A stretch of DNA of 64,000 bases from Microbacterium sp. BR1 (GCF_002812725.1 NZ_NMUN01000007.1:1-64000); one strand, 5' to 3'. Positions 15,900 through 24,543 are shown, counted from the stretch's first letter. The notes: generated from the sequence alone by a model not told the origin. Made by a program: numbers and translations.

Positions 15900-18665
15900 C
15901 TACCGGTCTAGGGAAATCTGCGAGGCCTTGAGGTCGCCATGCCCGACGGGTCCTGTTGCGCGGTCTCGCGCCGCGCGTGCAAGTTCGGCATGTGCGGCGT
16001 GTATTGATTCGTTGATGGTGACTTCGGTGGTGCCGTGCAGCATCGTCTGCGCGAGGCGATCTCTCGCCGCGACGTCTGTTCGTGCGATGACGATGGCGAT
16101 GTTGTGGCGACGACCTCGGGTGAGGCCGACGTAGAGGCCAGCGGCGTCCACGTCTGGGCCGACGATGGCGCTGTCGACAGTGTCTCCTTGGATGCCGTGC
16201 ACGGTCGATGCGTAGGCGAGCTGGACATGTTCGAGGGCATAGTCGCGGGTGACGCGACGACGTTCGCCACTGTCTGCGGGCGAGACGAGGTCGATGGTGT
16301 CGGGGTGGATGCGGTCGATGATCCATGAGGCGCGATTCTCGACTCCGGTCCGAGAGTCGTTCCGGCGGGTCTGCACGATGTCGCCGGGGAGGAGCCGCTG
16401 CTCCCCCATCCCCCACGCCAGCGTCGTCGCATCGAGTTCGTCGCGGTCAACACGGCGTTGCTGAATCAATGCGTTTATCGCGTCGGCCTCGCTGTTTGTT
16501 CCACAGACGACCGCTACGCGCTGCGCACGCGTGCTCAGATATCGCTCGACGATTGCCGCGCGAGCGCCGTCTGCACTCTCGACCCGGATGACCCGACCTT
16601 GGGCATGAAGGCTGTCCGCGATCTGCAGCGCGTGGGCTTTGTCACGTGGGTTCCGCAGCTGCACCGTGAGGGCCGCGTACTCGGGGTCCGTGAATCGGTG
16701 CACGGTGTCCAGTTCGACGTTGGCCGTCGTGTGTCTTACCGCGGTCGCCATGGCGCCGACGTGGCCGACGGGGAGCGCTTGATGAGGATCGCCGACCATT
16801 GCGACGCCGACACCCCTTTCGACAGCAATCTCGGCGAGGGCTGCCGCGGTCTGGAGGTCGACCATGCCGGCCTCGTCAACGACGATGCGATCGCGCGGCA
16901 TCAATGCGAACTTGTGCGGGCCGGTGTATCGCGTCGCGGACATCGGGTCGATGTCGCCAGGCTGCAGACGTGTCCAGATCTGTGGTTCACCAGGTTTCTG
17001 CGTCCACCGGTAGCCATAGTCGTGAAGCAATGCGTGCAGGCTCGAGGCGGCGGCGCCGGTCTCTCGTGCCGCGACAGAGGCAGCTTTCCGGGTCGGCGCG
17101 ACGACCATCATCCGTCGGTGTTGATTGGTCAGGGCGGCAAGTGCGGCCCGGAGCATGGTCGTCTTGCCTGTTCCGGCGGGGCCGGTGACCGTGACCAGTC
17201 CGCAGGTGCCGGCGATCGCGCAGGCGCCAGCTACCTGTGAAGCGTCGAGGCGTTCGGCTCCTTCAACGGATACTGTCACTCGCTTCAGCTCGCCAGGCGT
17301 GAGCGAATGCCCGGCGGTGGCCACTGCGTCGAAACGACCGGCCAATCGGATCTTCAACCGCATCGTGTCGGTAGCCATGAGCGTCTTCACGTGTCCGGGG
17401 ACATTCCGGGCGGTCGTCAGTCTTGCGACGAGATGCGCGGCGCTAGCAACGATGTCGTCGATGACGCTGTCGAGGGCGTCGCGGTCGGCGACGATGCCGG
17501 ATCTGGATAGGGCACGGATCGCGCCGGCGCGTAGATCGAATCGGCTGAACCGGCCGCTGGATGCTCGCGAGCGTTCATCCGCGTCCGCGACGGCGGCACC
17601 GGCAAGCGAGGCGATGTCGAGGCCGGCGAGGTCGACGACTGTGAACGGGAGCGGAAGTCTCGCATTCGTCAGCTTCGGGTCGATCGCCGTGAGCTCGTCG
17701 CGGATTGTTGACTCCCAGTCCTCCTCGTCGAGGTGGACGGGCTTGTTGGGTCGTGAGAGCGCCCACGCGCGCCGGTCGATCTGCGTCAGCACGGCCAGGC
17801 TTGGATGGGCTCCTGGATGCGCCGCGGTCCACTCGACGATGAGCCGCGCGCGGTTGGCTTCGATCTGCGCGGACCGTCGCGATAGTGGTCGCACGGCGGT
17901 CGCTAGTTCCGCGATCTCTCCGTCGGCGCCGATGGAGTACCCATGCGTGGCGAGGGCAGCGACCCATTGCGGATCGGTGCGCGCGGCCAACTCTCCTTCG
18001 GCGTTGATGATCGTGTGGAACTTCATCGCCACACGCGAATCGACGTTGGTCCACTTGCCGTCGTTGCCTTGGACTTTGATGTTCAGCCAGAGGTGTCGGT
18101 GCGCGTGTGGGTCCAACGCGCGAGAGCGGCGATGTTGAAGTTCGACAACCTCGAGCCGGACGATGGACTCGCGGATCAATCCGCCGTGACCGCGGCGGGC
18201 GTTCAGCTCTCGCTGCCACAGAAGGAGGATGCGGTCGCGCAGTCGGTCCTGGAGTGCCTCGAACTCCGTCGCGAGGTCCGCATGCAGCAAAGCGGCAACG
18301 CTGTAGGACTTCGGGTGATTCAACGTGCCGTCCAGGAGCAGGTCTGCATTTGGGCGCAGAAGCGGATTGCCGCGCTCATCGCCGGTGGCCGGGTCACGCC
18401 CACTTAGCCACACTCGTAGTGCGTCCGCCGACAGTTCATCCGAACGAATCATGCCGCGCTCAACGACCAGTCTCGACACTGACGAGTCGCCGGACTCGCT
18501 GTAGGCCTCGAGCGCCTCTGCACCTTTGGAGTGTTGGAGGTGCGCGTCGCAGGTGCCCTCGAGCGCGTATGCGATCGCGTTCCGAACTCCGCGGGAGTCC
18601 ACTCCCCGCTTCCACCGCTCGAGTCCTCCGCGCATAGGGCAAGAGTACATGCGTAGATGTGTCAC
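15900..18665 (-). CDS. MobF-family relaxase with RecD-like helicase domain
   Basis: This 921-residue protein has an N-terminal relaxase domain (residues about 10-270) with the HUH histidine cluster DPHAHRHLWLN and the flanking SGRDPATGDERG segment seen in TrwC/TraA-type relaxases. The C-terminal half is a RecD-like helicase with Walker A GPAGTGKTT, Walker B VVDEAGMV, and the late motif YASTVHGIQGDTV followed by YVGLTRGR. Such proteins nick at oriT and unwind the transferred strand. GTG 18665 is the outermost start; ATG 18635 (MRGGLERWK) fits better the usual MobF beginning. I do not see the paired catalytic tyrosines of some MobF members; one Tyr lies in AIAYALEG. No coupling protein or type IV secretion genes lie nearby. 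Confidence 0.82.
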   Translation of the reverse strand: MTHLRMYSCPMRGGLERWKRGVDSRGVRNAIAYALEGTCDAHLQHSKGAEALEAYSESGDSSVSRLVVERGMIRSDELSADALRVWLSGRDPATGDERGNPLLRPNADLLLDGTLNHPKSYSVAALLHADLATEFEALQDRLRDRILLLWQRELNARRGHGGLIRESIVRLEVVELQHRRSRALDPHAHRHLWLNIKVQGNDGKWTNVDSRVAMKFHTIINAEGELAARTDPQWVAALATHGYSIGADGEIAELATAVRPLSRRSAQIEANRARLIVEWTAAHPGAHPSLAVLTQIDRRAWALSRPNKPVHLDEEDWESTIRDELTAIDPKLTNARLPLPFTVVDLAGLDIASLAGAAVADADERSRASSGRFSRFDLRAGAIRALSRSGIVADRDALDSVIDDIVASAAHLVARLTTARNVPGHVKTLMATDTMRLKIRLAGRFDAVATAGHSLTPGELKRVTVSVEGAERLDASQVAGACAIAGTCGLVTVTGPAGTGKTTMLRAALAALTNQHRRMMVVAPTRKAASVAARETGAAASSLHALLHDYGYRWTQKPGEPQIWTRLQPGDIDPMSATRYTGPHKFALMPRDRIVVDEAGMVDLQTAAALAEIAVERGVGVAMVGDPHQALPVGHVGAMATAVRHTTANVELDTVHRFTDPEYAALTVQLRNPRDKAHALQIADSLHAQGRVIRVESADGARAAIVERYLSTRAQRVAVVCGTNSEADAINALIQQRRVDRDELDATTLAWGMGEQRLLPGDIVQTRRNDSRTGVENRASWIIDRIHPDTIDLVSPADSGERRRVTRDYALEHVQLAYASTVHGIQGDTVDSAIVGPDVDAAGLYVGLTRGRRHNIAIVIARTDVAARDRLAQTMLHGTTEVTINESIHAAHAELARAARDRATGPVGHGDLKASQISLDR

Positions 18666-18910
18666 CGCTAGGCATGGTGCCTGCGTGCATTGCTCGTTTG
18701 TCGCTCGCGTTGTTCTGGCGCGCTTGGGTCTGGACGTGAAGAACTGGAGACTTGGTTCGAGTAACCGGTCGCTTCGAGGTGGCCCCGTCGAGATGCAGTC
18801 GCTAGACAGGCTCGGTGGTTCGAATCAATTCGCAGTTCACGCACGACCAGACTGCGGAGTGCACATCGCCCACGGGAATCGGCTTGACGCAGTTAGGACA
18901 CTGACGCGGA
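18666..18910. other. Gap between relaxase and CDF genes; candidate oriT region; holds an out-of-frame Zn-ribbon coding stretch
   Basis: No complete gene is evident in this 245-bp stretch. It lies upstream of the relaxase start, where oriT would be expected in a MobF element, but I could not define a convincing nick-site inverted repeat. On the - strand 18802-18920 encodes a two-CxxC ribbon (CPNC ... CVNC) running past the CDF stop in another frame, with no good start codon. Confidence 0.4.
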
Positions 18911-19993
18911 TCAACGAGGTGCGTGTCCGTCCTCGGGACTATGGACGCTGACGAGAAACTCGTCCACGTTCGGGAGATGGGCACGGACGCTGCGATTCGC
19001 GTCGGCGCTGATGGCGTCGATCTGCTGACGGGATGCGGTGGCCTCGACGGCGAGTATCGCGTCTCCCTCGAGGCGGTGTCCGTTCCAGCGCAGCCGGATC
19101 CGATCGACGTGGTCGATGCCGTCGACGTGGTCGAGCGCGTGCGCGATCTTGTCGACCAACTCGGGTTCCACTCCGTCAAGCAGACGGCGGCCGATACTGC
19201 GCACGGTGCCAATGAGGAGGACGAAGATCGCGGCGGAGATGATCAACCCGACGATGGGGTCAGCGAGGGGGAAGCCGAGCAGCACACCGATCCCACCGGC
19301 AACGACGGCCAGCGAGGTGAATCCGTCAGTGCGGGCGTGGATACCGTCAGCGACCAAGGCGGCGGAGCCGATCCGCTGTCCGACGCGGATCCTGTACACG
19401 GCGACGATCTCGTTGCCGAGGAACCCGATCACTCCGGCGGCGATCACCCAGCCGATATTGGTCAGCGGCTGCGGGTGGATGATGCGGTCAATGGATTGCC
19501 AGGCGGCGACGATCGCGGACAGGGCGACGACGAACACGATGAACAACCCCGCGAGGTCCTCGGCGCGGCCGAGGCCGTACGTGTAGTGGCGTGACGCCGC
19601 GCGGCGGCCGAGGATGAACGCCACCCACAGCGGGACGGCAGTGAGTGCGTCGGAGAAGTTGTGGATCGTGTCGGCGAGCAGCGCGACGGAGCCACTGAAG
19701 AAGACGACCACCGCCTGCAGGACGGTCGTTACCAGCAGGATGAGCAGGCTGATCTTCAGCGCCCGGATGCCGGAGCTGTTCGCCTCCATCGCATCATCGA
19801 TGGCGTCCGCGGCGTCATGCGAGTGCGGCACGAACAGCCCGTAAACGAACCCCTTGAACCCTGTTGGATGACTGTGATCGCTGCCGTGTCCGTGGTCATG
19901 ATCGGCGTGCGCGTGGTCGCGGTCACGGTGGTCATGGCCACCGTGACCGCGTTCGTGCCGGTGGGTGTCATTGTGCTCGTGGCCGGTTGTCAT
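18911..19993 (-). CDS. Cation diffusion facilitator (probable Ni/Co/Zn exporter), His-rich N-terminus
   Basis: This 360-residue protein has about 45 N-terminal residues packed with His, Asp and Gly (GHEHNDTHRHERGHGGHDH), then six membrane spans. The CDF metal-site motifs are LLADTIHNFSDAL (HxxxD) in TM2 and ALVADGIHARTDGFTS in TM5. A cytoplasmic C-terminal domain (residues about 275-355) follows. CDF proteins export divalent metals by proton antiport. It overlaps by 4 nt the KmtR-like regulator upstream; in Mycobacterium tuberculosis KmtR controls a CDF exporter, which supports nickel or cobalt as substrate here. The last codons are followed out of frame by a zinc-ribbon coding stretch. Confidence 0.9.
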   Translation of the reverse strand: MTTGHEHNDTHRHERGHGGHDHRDRDHAHADHDHGHGSDHSHPTGFKGFVYGLFVPHSHDAADAIDDAMEANSSGIRALKISLLILLVTTVLQAVVVFFSGSVALLADTIHNFSDALTAVPLWVAFILGRRAASRHYTYGLGRAEDLAGLFIVFVVALSAIVAAWQSIDRIIHPQPLTNIGWVIAAGVIGFLGNEIVAVYRIRVGQRIGSAALVADGIHARTDGFTSLAVVAGGIGVLLGFPLADPIVGLIISAAIFVLLIGTVRSIGRRLLDGVEPELVDKIAHALDHVDGIDHVDRIRLRWNGHRLEGDAILAVEATASRQQIDAISADANRSVRAHLPNVDEFLVSVHSPEDGHAPR

Positions 19994-20355
19994 TCGCCGA
20001 CTCGATCCGCATGATGGTGGCGCGGAGTGCCCCCCAGCGAGTGTTCGGCTTGGAAGATGGCGTCCGCGACCAGTCTGGAAGCGTGCTCGTTCTCCAACCG
20101 GTAGAACACCTTCTGCCCTTCCTGCCGGGTCGCAACGATGCGCGCAAGACGCAGCTTTGCCAGATGCTGCGACACCCCGGCCGGTGACTTCTTGACCGCT
20201 TCAGCAATGCTGTTCACGGACAGCTCCTCTGCGCCTTGCAGAGCAAGGATGATCCGCACCCTTGTGGCGTCCGCCAACATCCCGAATACCTCCACCGCAA
20301 GCTCCACATACGAACTATCCGATCGATAGCCGCATTTCTGCTTATCTGCGCTCAT
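19990..20355 (-). CDS. kmtR: ArsR/SmtB-family metal sensor, KmtR-like (Ni/Co)
   Basis: This 121-residue winged-helix repressor reads FGMLADATRVRIILAL ... SPAGVSQHLAKLRLARIV ... FYRLENEHASRLVADAIFQAEHS, and closes with a His-rich tail (PRHHHADR). The ENEH segment and His tail are the features of mycobacterial KmtR, whose metal ligands include C-terminal histidines. It would repress its own operon until Ni(II) or Co(II) binds. The CDF gene is coupled behind it. The intergenic region 20356-20440, where the operator should be, is AT-richer than its surroundings (GGATATTACACTCAT). The KmtR name is by resemblance from memory. Confidence 0.82.
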   Translation of the reverse strand: MSADKQKCGYRSDSSYVELAVEVFGMLADATRVRIILALQGAEELSVNSIAEAVKKSPAGVSQHLAKLRLARIVATRQEGQKVFYRLENEHASRLVADAIFQAEHSLGGTPRHHHADRVGE

Positions 20356-20440
20356 ACGCGGATATTACACTCATCCCGAGCGCGCGGCGGCCTCAAACCA
20401 GGGATTGCCCGGACTAGTCCGAGGGTCGAACGCCGAGAGC

Positions 20441-21121
20441 TCAGTGATGGTCGCGGCCCTGAACGCCCTCGTGGCCTTCCTCGAGGAGCATGCCGACCGA
20501 CGTTGCGCAGGCGTCGCCGCGCCAAGCCTCGGTACCTTCCCGAATCGCGAACGCAGCGATGACGAGGCCGGCGACCGCGTCGGCCCACCACCACCCGAAC
20601 AGGCTGTTTACGACCAGGCCGACGAGTACGGCCGCGGAGAGGTAGGTGCAGATCAGGGTCTGCTTGGAGTCCGCGATCGCGGTGGCGGATCCCAGCTCAC
20701 GTCCCGCCCGACGCTCGGCCACGGAAAGGAACGGCATGATGACGACACTGAGAGCGGTGATGACAATGCCGAGCGTCGAATGCTCGACGTCGACTCGACC
20801 AACCAATGCAAGAACGGACGCGACGGTCACGTACGCAGCGAGGGCGAAGAACGCGACCGCAATGACGCGCAGCGTTCCCTTCTCCCACCGCTCCGGGTCC
20901 CGGCGGGTGAACTGCCACGCGACTGCGGCCGCGGAAAGGACTTCAATCGTGGAGTCCAACCCGAAACCGACCAACGCCGCCGAGGACGCCACTGCGCCAG
21001 CGGTGATCGCGACGACAGCTTCGACCAGGTTGTAGGCGATGGTCGCGGTGACGATCCATCGGATCCGGCGCTGCAGGATGTGCCGGCGATCCTCGGCGAT
21101 CGCGGGAGCAGCGGTAGTCAC
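20441..21121 (-). CDS. CDF-like cation transporter paired with CmtR-type sensor
   Basis: The start is GTG 21121, overlapping the regulator stop as GTGA; longer in-frame starts lie inside the regulator gene. The 226-residue product has five or six membrane spans (for example IVTATIAYNLVEAVVAITAG, LVGFGLDSTIEVLSAAAVAW). The GFGLDSTIE segment is the metal-site helix of a CDF subgroup that lacks the long C-terminal domain, and a second helix has IADSKQTLICTYLSAAV. The C-terminus is Gly/His-rich (GHEGVQGRDHH). Coupling to a Cd/Pb-type sensor suggests export of cadmium, lead or zinc; the substrate is inferred. Confidence 0.8.
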   Translation of the reverse strand: MTTAAPAIAEDRRHILQRRIRWIVTATIAYNLVEAVVAITAGAVASSAALVGFGLDSTIEVLSAAAVAWQFTRRDPERWEKGTLRVIAVAFFALAAYVTVASVLALVGRVDVEHSTLGIVITALSVVIMPFLSVAERRAGRELGSATAIADSKQTLICTYLSAAVLVGLVVNSLFGWWWADAVAGLVIAAFAIREGTEAWRGDACATSVGMLLEEGHEGVQGRDHH

Positions 21122-21462
21122 GCGCAAGTGCAGCTCTCTCCGGCACAGCATCCGGGCTCGACGTAAAGCACAACCCGCAGCAGTTCGTCCAAGGCGGGGG
21201 CAAGGTGGGAGTCCGCGAGGCGATACCAGGTGCGGCGACCGTCCGGCACGGCCTCTACGAGCCCGCAGCCGCGCAGGCACGCGAGCTGATTGGACATCAC
21301 CTGACGAGAGACTCCGAGCGCATCAGCCAAATCCGACGGGTAGGCGGGAGCTTCCCGAAGCGCCAGCAGCACGCCCGTGCGGGTGGCATCGGACAGCGCG
21401 TGTCCCAGCCGGGCAAGCGCGGCGGTATGCGTCGCCGTGGCAGAAGTGATCGCAGCAGCCAT
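21118..21462 (-). CDS. cmtR: ArsR/SmtB-family metal sensor, CmtR-like (Cd/Pb)
   Basis: This 114-residue repressor contains LARLGHALSDATRTGVLLAL, the recognition helix region VSRQVMSNQLACLRGCGLV and a Cys-rich end, EPGCCAGESCTCA. The two cysteines in LACLRGC plus a C-terminal Cys are the Cd(II)/Pb(II) ligand pattern of mycobacterial CmtR. It is translationally coupled to the transporter gene behind it, so it probably represses both. The extra cysteines at the end are more than in the classical CmtR and could widen metal specificity. Confidence 0.85.
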   Translation of the reverse strand: MAAAITSATATHTAALARLGHALSDATRTGVLLALREAPAYPSDLADALGVSRQVMSNQLACLRGCGLVEAVPDGRRTWYRLADSHLAPALDELLRVVLYVEPGCCAGESCTCA

Positions 21463-21556
21463 GTTTGCACAATACAGGAGATTCTGAATTAAGTAGAGCG
21501 TGTATTGAAGGCGGGATGCGTGGCTGGGGGAATACAGTCGGTCTCGTATCGCTTCT

Positions 21557-21573
21557 ATACCCTAGGGGGGTAT
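21557..21573. promoter_or_regulatory. CsoR operator-like palindrome
   Basis: ATACCCTAGGGGGGTAT is a pseudo-palindrome of the TACCC/GGGTA type recognised by CsoR repressors. It ends 9 bp before the csoR start, so the protein would repress its own operon in the absence of Cu(I). Confidence 0.8.
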
Positions 21574-21582
21574 GGTATCCAC

Positions 21583-21864
21583 ATGAACGGGTACGACGGA
21601 AACAAGGACGATCTCCAACAGCGGCTGCGGCGCATCGAGGGCCAGGTGCGCGGTATCGCACGGATGGTCGAAGAGGACAAGTACTGCATCGACATCCTCA
21701 CCCAGGTGTCCGCAGCGACGAAGGCCTTGGAGACGGTTGCGCTGTCTCTGTTGGGCGATCACCTGCGTCACTGCGTCGCGGAGGCATCTGCCGAAGGCGG
21801 CCAGGTCGCCGCAGAGAAGATCCGTGAAGCCAACGACGCGATCGCGCGTCTGGTCCGTTCCTAA
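21583..21864 (+). CDS. csoR: Copper-sensing repressor CsoR
   Basis: This 93-residue all-helical DUF156-family protein starts at ATG 21583 (MNGYDGNKDDLQQRLRRIEG). The Cu(I) ligands form the expected Cys-His-Cys set: C35 (KYCID), H60 and C64 (GDHLRHC), matching C36-H61-C65 of M. tuberculosis CsoR. A palindromic operator lies directly upstream. It heads the csoR-copZ-copB operon; copper binding releases the promoter. Confidence 0.93.
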   Translation: MNGYDGNKDDLQQRLRRIEGQVRGIARMVEEDKYCIDILTQVSAATKALETVALSLLGDHLRHCVAEASAEGGQVAAEKIREANDAIARLVRS

Positions 21865-21894
21865 ACACCCACGCACCCATCGGAGGACATCCCC

Positions 21895-22221
21895 ATGACT
21901 GACCCCATCGACCTCGGTCTGAAAGAAAGCACTGCCGCCAGCTGCTCCTGCTGTTCCACGGCGACATCCCCAGCCACCGACAGCCCGATCGCTGTGACCC
22001 CGGCAGTGACGGAAGAACTTCTCGTCTCCGGGATGACATGCGGGCACTGCGTGTCCAGCGTCACCAAGGAGCTGACCCGCCTCACGGGTGTTGAGAACGT
22101 CACCGTTGACCTACACGCCGGCGGCGCATCCCGCGTCACCATTCACAGCTCGACGCCGATCAACGCTTCCGCGGTCAAAACAGCTATCGAAGAAGCCGGA
22201 TACGCCCTGGCCGACAACTAG
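21895..22221 (+). CDS. copZ: Copper chaperone CopZ-like, HMA domain
   Basis: This 108-residue protein starts after GGAGGACATCCCC. The C-terminal 70 residues are a heavy-metal-associated domain with GMTCGHCVSSVTKEL, the CxxC Cu(I) site, ending EEAGYAL. The N-terminal ~40 residues are an extension with CSCC, a possible second thiolate site not found in the minimal 68-residue CopZ. It would pass Cu(I) between CsoR and exporters. It lies 30 nt downstream of csoR and 40 nt upstream of copB. Confidence 0.9.
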   Translation: MTDPIDLGLKESTAASCSCCSTATSPATDSPIAVTPAVTEELLVSGMTCGHCVSSVTKELTRLTGVENVTVDLHAGGASRVTIHSSTPINASAVKTAIEEAGYALADN

Positions 22222-22261
22222 GCCTACAACACTTCGACGCAACGCAAACAAGGAGGCTCAC

Positions 22262-24469
22262 ATGAGCCAGCACGATCATTTCCCTGAATCTGTGGACCGA
22301 GACGATCAGGCCGCCGCGTCCGCTACGACGCCTGTCGCGCACAAACACGCCGCGATGGACCACTCCGCGCACGGCGATGACGAAGCGCCAGCTTCGGGGC
22401 ACTCGGGGCACGGTCACGCGGACCATGGCGACCACGCCGGTCATGGCGGCCACGCCGGTCACGCCGGTCATGGCGGCCACGCCGGTCACGCCGGTCACGG
22501 CGACCATGTGGCAAGGTTCCGCCGGCTGTTCTGGATCATGCTGATCCTCGCCGTCCCGGTGGTGGGATTCTCCACGATGTTCTCCATGCTGATCGGCTAC
22601 CCCCTCCCGGACATCGCATGGGTGGGGTGGGTGTCCCCGGTCCTGGGCACGGCCATGTACGTGTGGGGCGGTGCCCCGTTCCTGACGGGCGCCATCGGTG
22701 AGCTCCGCGCCCGCAAACCCGGCATGATGCTGCTGATCGCCCTCGCGATCACTGTCGCATTTGTCGCCTCCTGGGGTGCGAGCGTGGGGCTGCTGCACCA
22801 CGAGCTGGACTTCTGGTGGGAGCTAGCGCTCCTGATCGTCATCATGCTCCTGGGCCACTGGATCGAGATGCGATCCCTAGCCCAGACCACTTCCGCTCTG
22901 GACTCCCTCGCCGCCCTCTTGCCGGATGAGGCCGAGAAGGTCGACGGCGACAGCACCGTCACCGTCGCCCCCGCAGACCTGCAGGTCGGAGACGTCGTGG
23001 TCGTCCGACCCGGCGGGCGCGTGCCGGCGGATGGCCGGATCGTGCAGGGCTCGGCAAGCATGGACGAGTCCATGATCACCGGCGAGTCCCGACCGGTGCG
23101 ACGCAGCGACGGGGACCCGGTGATTGCCGGGACCGTAGCCACCGACTCTGGGGTCCGAGTAGTGATCACGGCGGTCGGTGAGGACACCGCCCTCGCTGGG
23201 ATTCAAAAGCTCGTCACCGAAGCGCAGAACTCCTCCTCCCGTGCGCAGCGTCTCGCAGACCGCGCCGCAGGGTGGTTGTTCTGGTTCGCGCTCGGAGCCG
23301 CGGCCATCACCGCCATCGTGTGGACCGTCGTGGGACAGCCCGATATGGCTGTCGTGCGCACCATCACCGTGCTGGTAATCGCGTGCCCCCACGCCCTGGG
23401 GTTGGCGATCCCACTGGTGGTGTCCATCGCCACCGAGCGCGCCGCCCGCGCCGGCGTACTGGTCAAGGACCGACTGGCGCTGGAGAGCATGCGCACCATC
23501 GACACGGTCCTGTTCGACAAGACCGGCACCCTCACCAAGGGCACCCCCGCCGTCACTGCCATCCACCCCATCGACGGCACCAAAACGGACGAACTGCTTG
23601 CTCTGGCGGCTTCCGCCGAGATCGACTCCGAGCATCCCCTCGCCCGCGCGATCGTCAACGCCGCCCACGAGAAGCAACTCGCCATCCCTCGCTCCAGCGA
23701 CTTCGCGTCGTCACCCGCGGTCGGCGTCCGCGCGCTCGTAGACGGGCGCATCATTCAGGTCGGCGGCCCGTACCTTCTCGAGCAGGAAGAAGCGACCGAG
23801 CTACCCATCGCGGACGAGTGGCGCGATGAAGGCGCGATCATCCTCCATGTCCTCATCGACGGGACGGTGGCGGGCGCCTTGCGGCTCGCGGACGAGATCC
23901 GCCCGGAATCCCGAGAAGCCATCATCGCGCTGCAGGAACGCGGCGTTCACGTGGTCATGATCACCGGGGACGCGGAAGCCGTCGCCGCGTCCGTGGCCGC
24001 CGAGCTCGGCATCAACCGGTACTTCGCCGGCGTCCGCCCCGAAGACAAGGCCTCCAAGGTCAAGCAGCTGCAAAGCGAAGGCCGAAAGGTCGCGATGGTG
24101 GGCGACGGAGTGAACGACGCCCCCGCCCTCGCCCAAGCCGACGTCGGAATCGCGATCGGCGCGGGCACAGACGTCGCCATTGCTTCCGCAGGCGTAATCC
24201 TCGCCAGCGACGACCCCCGGTCGGTGGTCTCAGTGATCGAGCTGTCCCGAGCCAGCTACCGCAAGATGACACAAAACCTATGGTGGGCAGCCGGCTACAA
24301 CCTCATCTCCGTCCCCCTCGCCGCCGGCGTCCTCGCCCCGATCGGGTTCGTACTGCCTATGTCTGTCGGCGCGATCCTGATGTCGCTGTCCACGATCGTG
24401 GTAGCCCTCAACGCCCAGCTGCTGCGGCGGCTGGACCTCAATCCGGACGCCGTCATCAACAAAAAGTAG
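22262..24469 (+). CDS. copB: Copper-exporting P-type ATPase, CPH (CopB/P1B-3) type
   Basis: The start is ATG 22262 after AAGGAGGCTCAC; the longer open frame upstream overlaps copZ. The product is 735 residues: a His/Gly-rich N-terminal tail (about residues 25-82, with HAGHGGHAGHAG repeats) instead of an HMA domain, eight membrane helices, the ion site ACPHALG (C375-P-H377), actuator motif TGES and phosphorylation site DKTGT (D419), and hinge GDGVNDAPAL. CPH in place of CPC places it in the CopB group, which exports Cu(II), Cu(I) or Ag(I). It is the efflux arm of the csoR operon. Confidence 0.93.
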   Translation: MSQHDHFPESVDRDDQAAASATTPVAHKHAAMDHSAHGDDEAPASGHSGHGHADHGDHAGHGGHAGHAGHGGHAGHAGHGDHVARFRRLFWIMLILAVPVVGFSTMFSMLIGYPLPDIAWVGWVSPVLGTAMYVWGGAPFLTGAIGELRARKPGMMLLIALAITVAFVASWGASVGLLHHELDFWWELALLIVIMLLGHWIEMRSLAQTTSALDSLAALLPDEAEKVDGDSTVTVAPADLQVGDVVVVRPGGRVPADGRIVQGSASMDESMITGESRPVRRSDGDPVIAGTVATDSGVRVVITAVGEDTALAGIQKLVTEAQNSSSRAQRLADRAAGWLFWFALGAAAITAIVWTVVGQPDMAVVRTITVLVIACPHALGLAIPLVVSIATERAARAGVLVKDRLALESMRTIDTVLFDKTGTLTKGTPAVTAIHPIDGTKTDELLALAASAEIDSEHPLARAIVNAAHEKQLAIPRSSDFASSPAVGVRALVDGRIIQVGGPYLLEQEEATELPIADEWRDEGAIILHVLIDGTVAGALRLADEIRPESREAIIALQERGVHVVMITGDAEAVAASVAAELGINRYFAGVRPEDKASKVKQLQSEGRKVAMVGDGVNDAPALAQADVGIAIGAGTDVAIASAGVILASDDPRSVVSVIELSRASYRKMTQNLWWAAGYNLISVPLAAGVLAPIGFVLPMSVGAILMSLSTIVVALNAQLLRRLDLNPDAVINKK
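22440..22500 (+). repeat. 27-bp tandem repeat encoding the His-rich tail of CopB
   Basis: Two near-perfect adjacent 27-bp units (starting GGTCATGGCGGCCACGCC) encode the GHGGHAGHA repeats. The nucleotide identity between units suggests recent slippage, so repeat number may vary between strains. Confidence 0.7.
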
Positions 24470-24509
24470 GCCGGCACCGGCAAGGGGGTCAGCTGACTCA
24501 TCTCGTCCC

Positions 24510-24543
24510 GGCCGGGGGCTGGCTTGCCGCTCAGCCCCCGGCC
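24510..24543. terminator. Strong hairpin between convergent copB and lipoprotein genes
   Basis: A 12-bp perfect inverted repeat (GGCCGGGGGCTG / CAGCCCCCGGCC) with a 10-nt loop lies in the convergent gap 24470-24650. No long T-run follows on either side, so it is a probable, not certain, bidirectional terminator. The rest of the gap shows nothing else. Confidence 0.65.
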
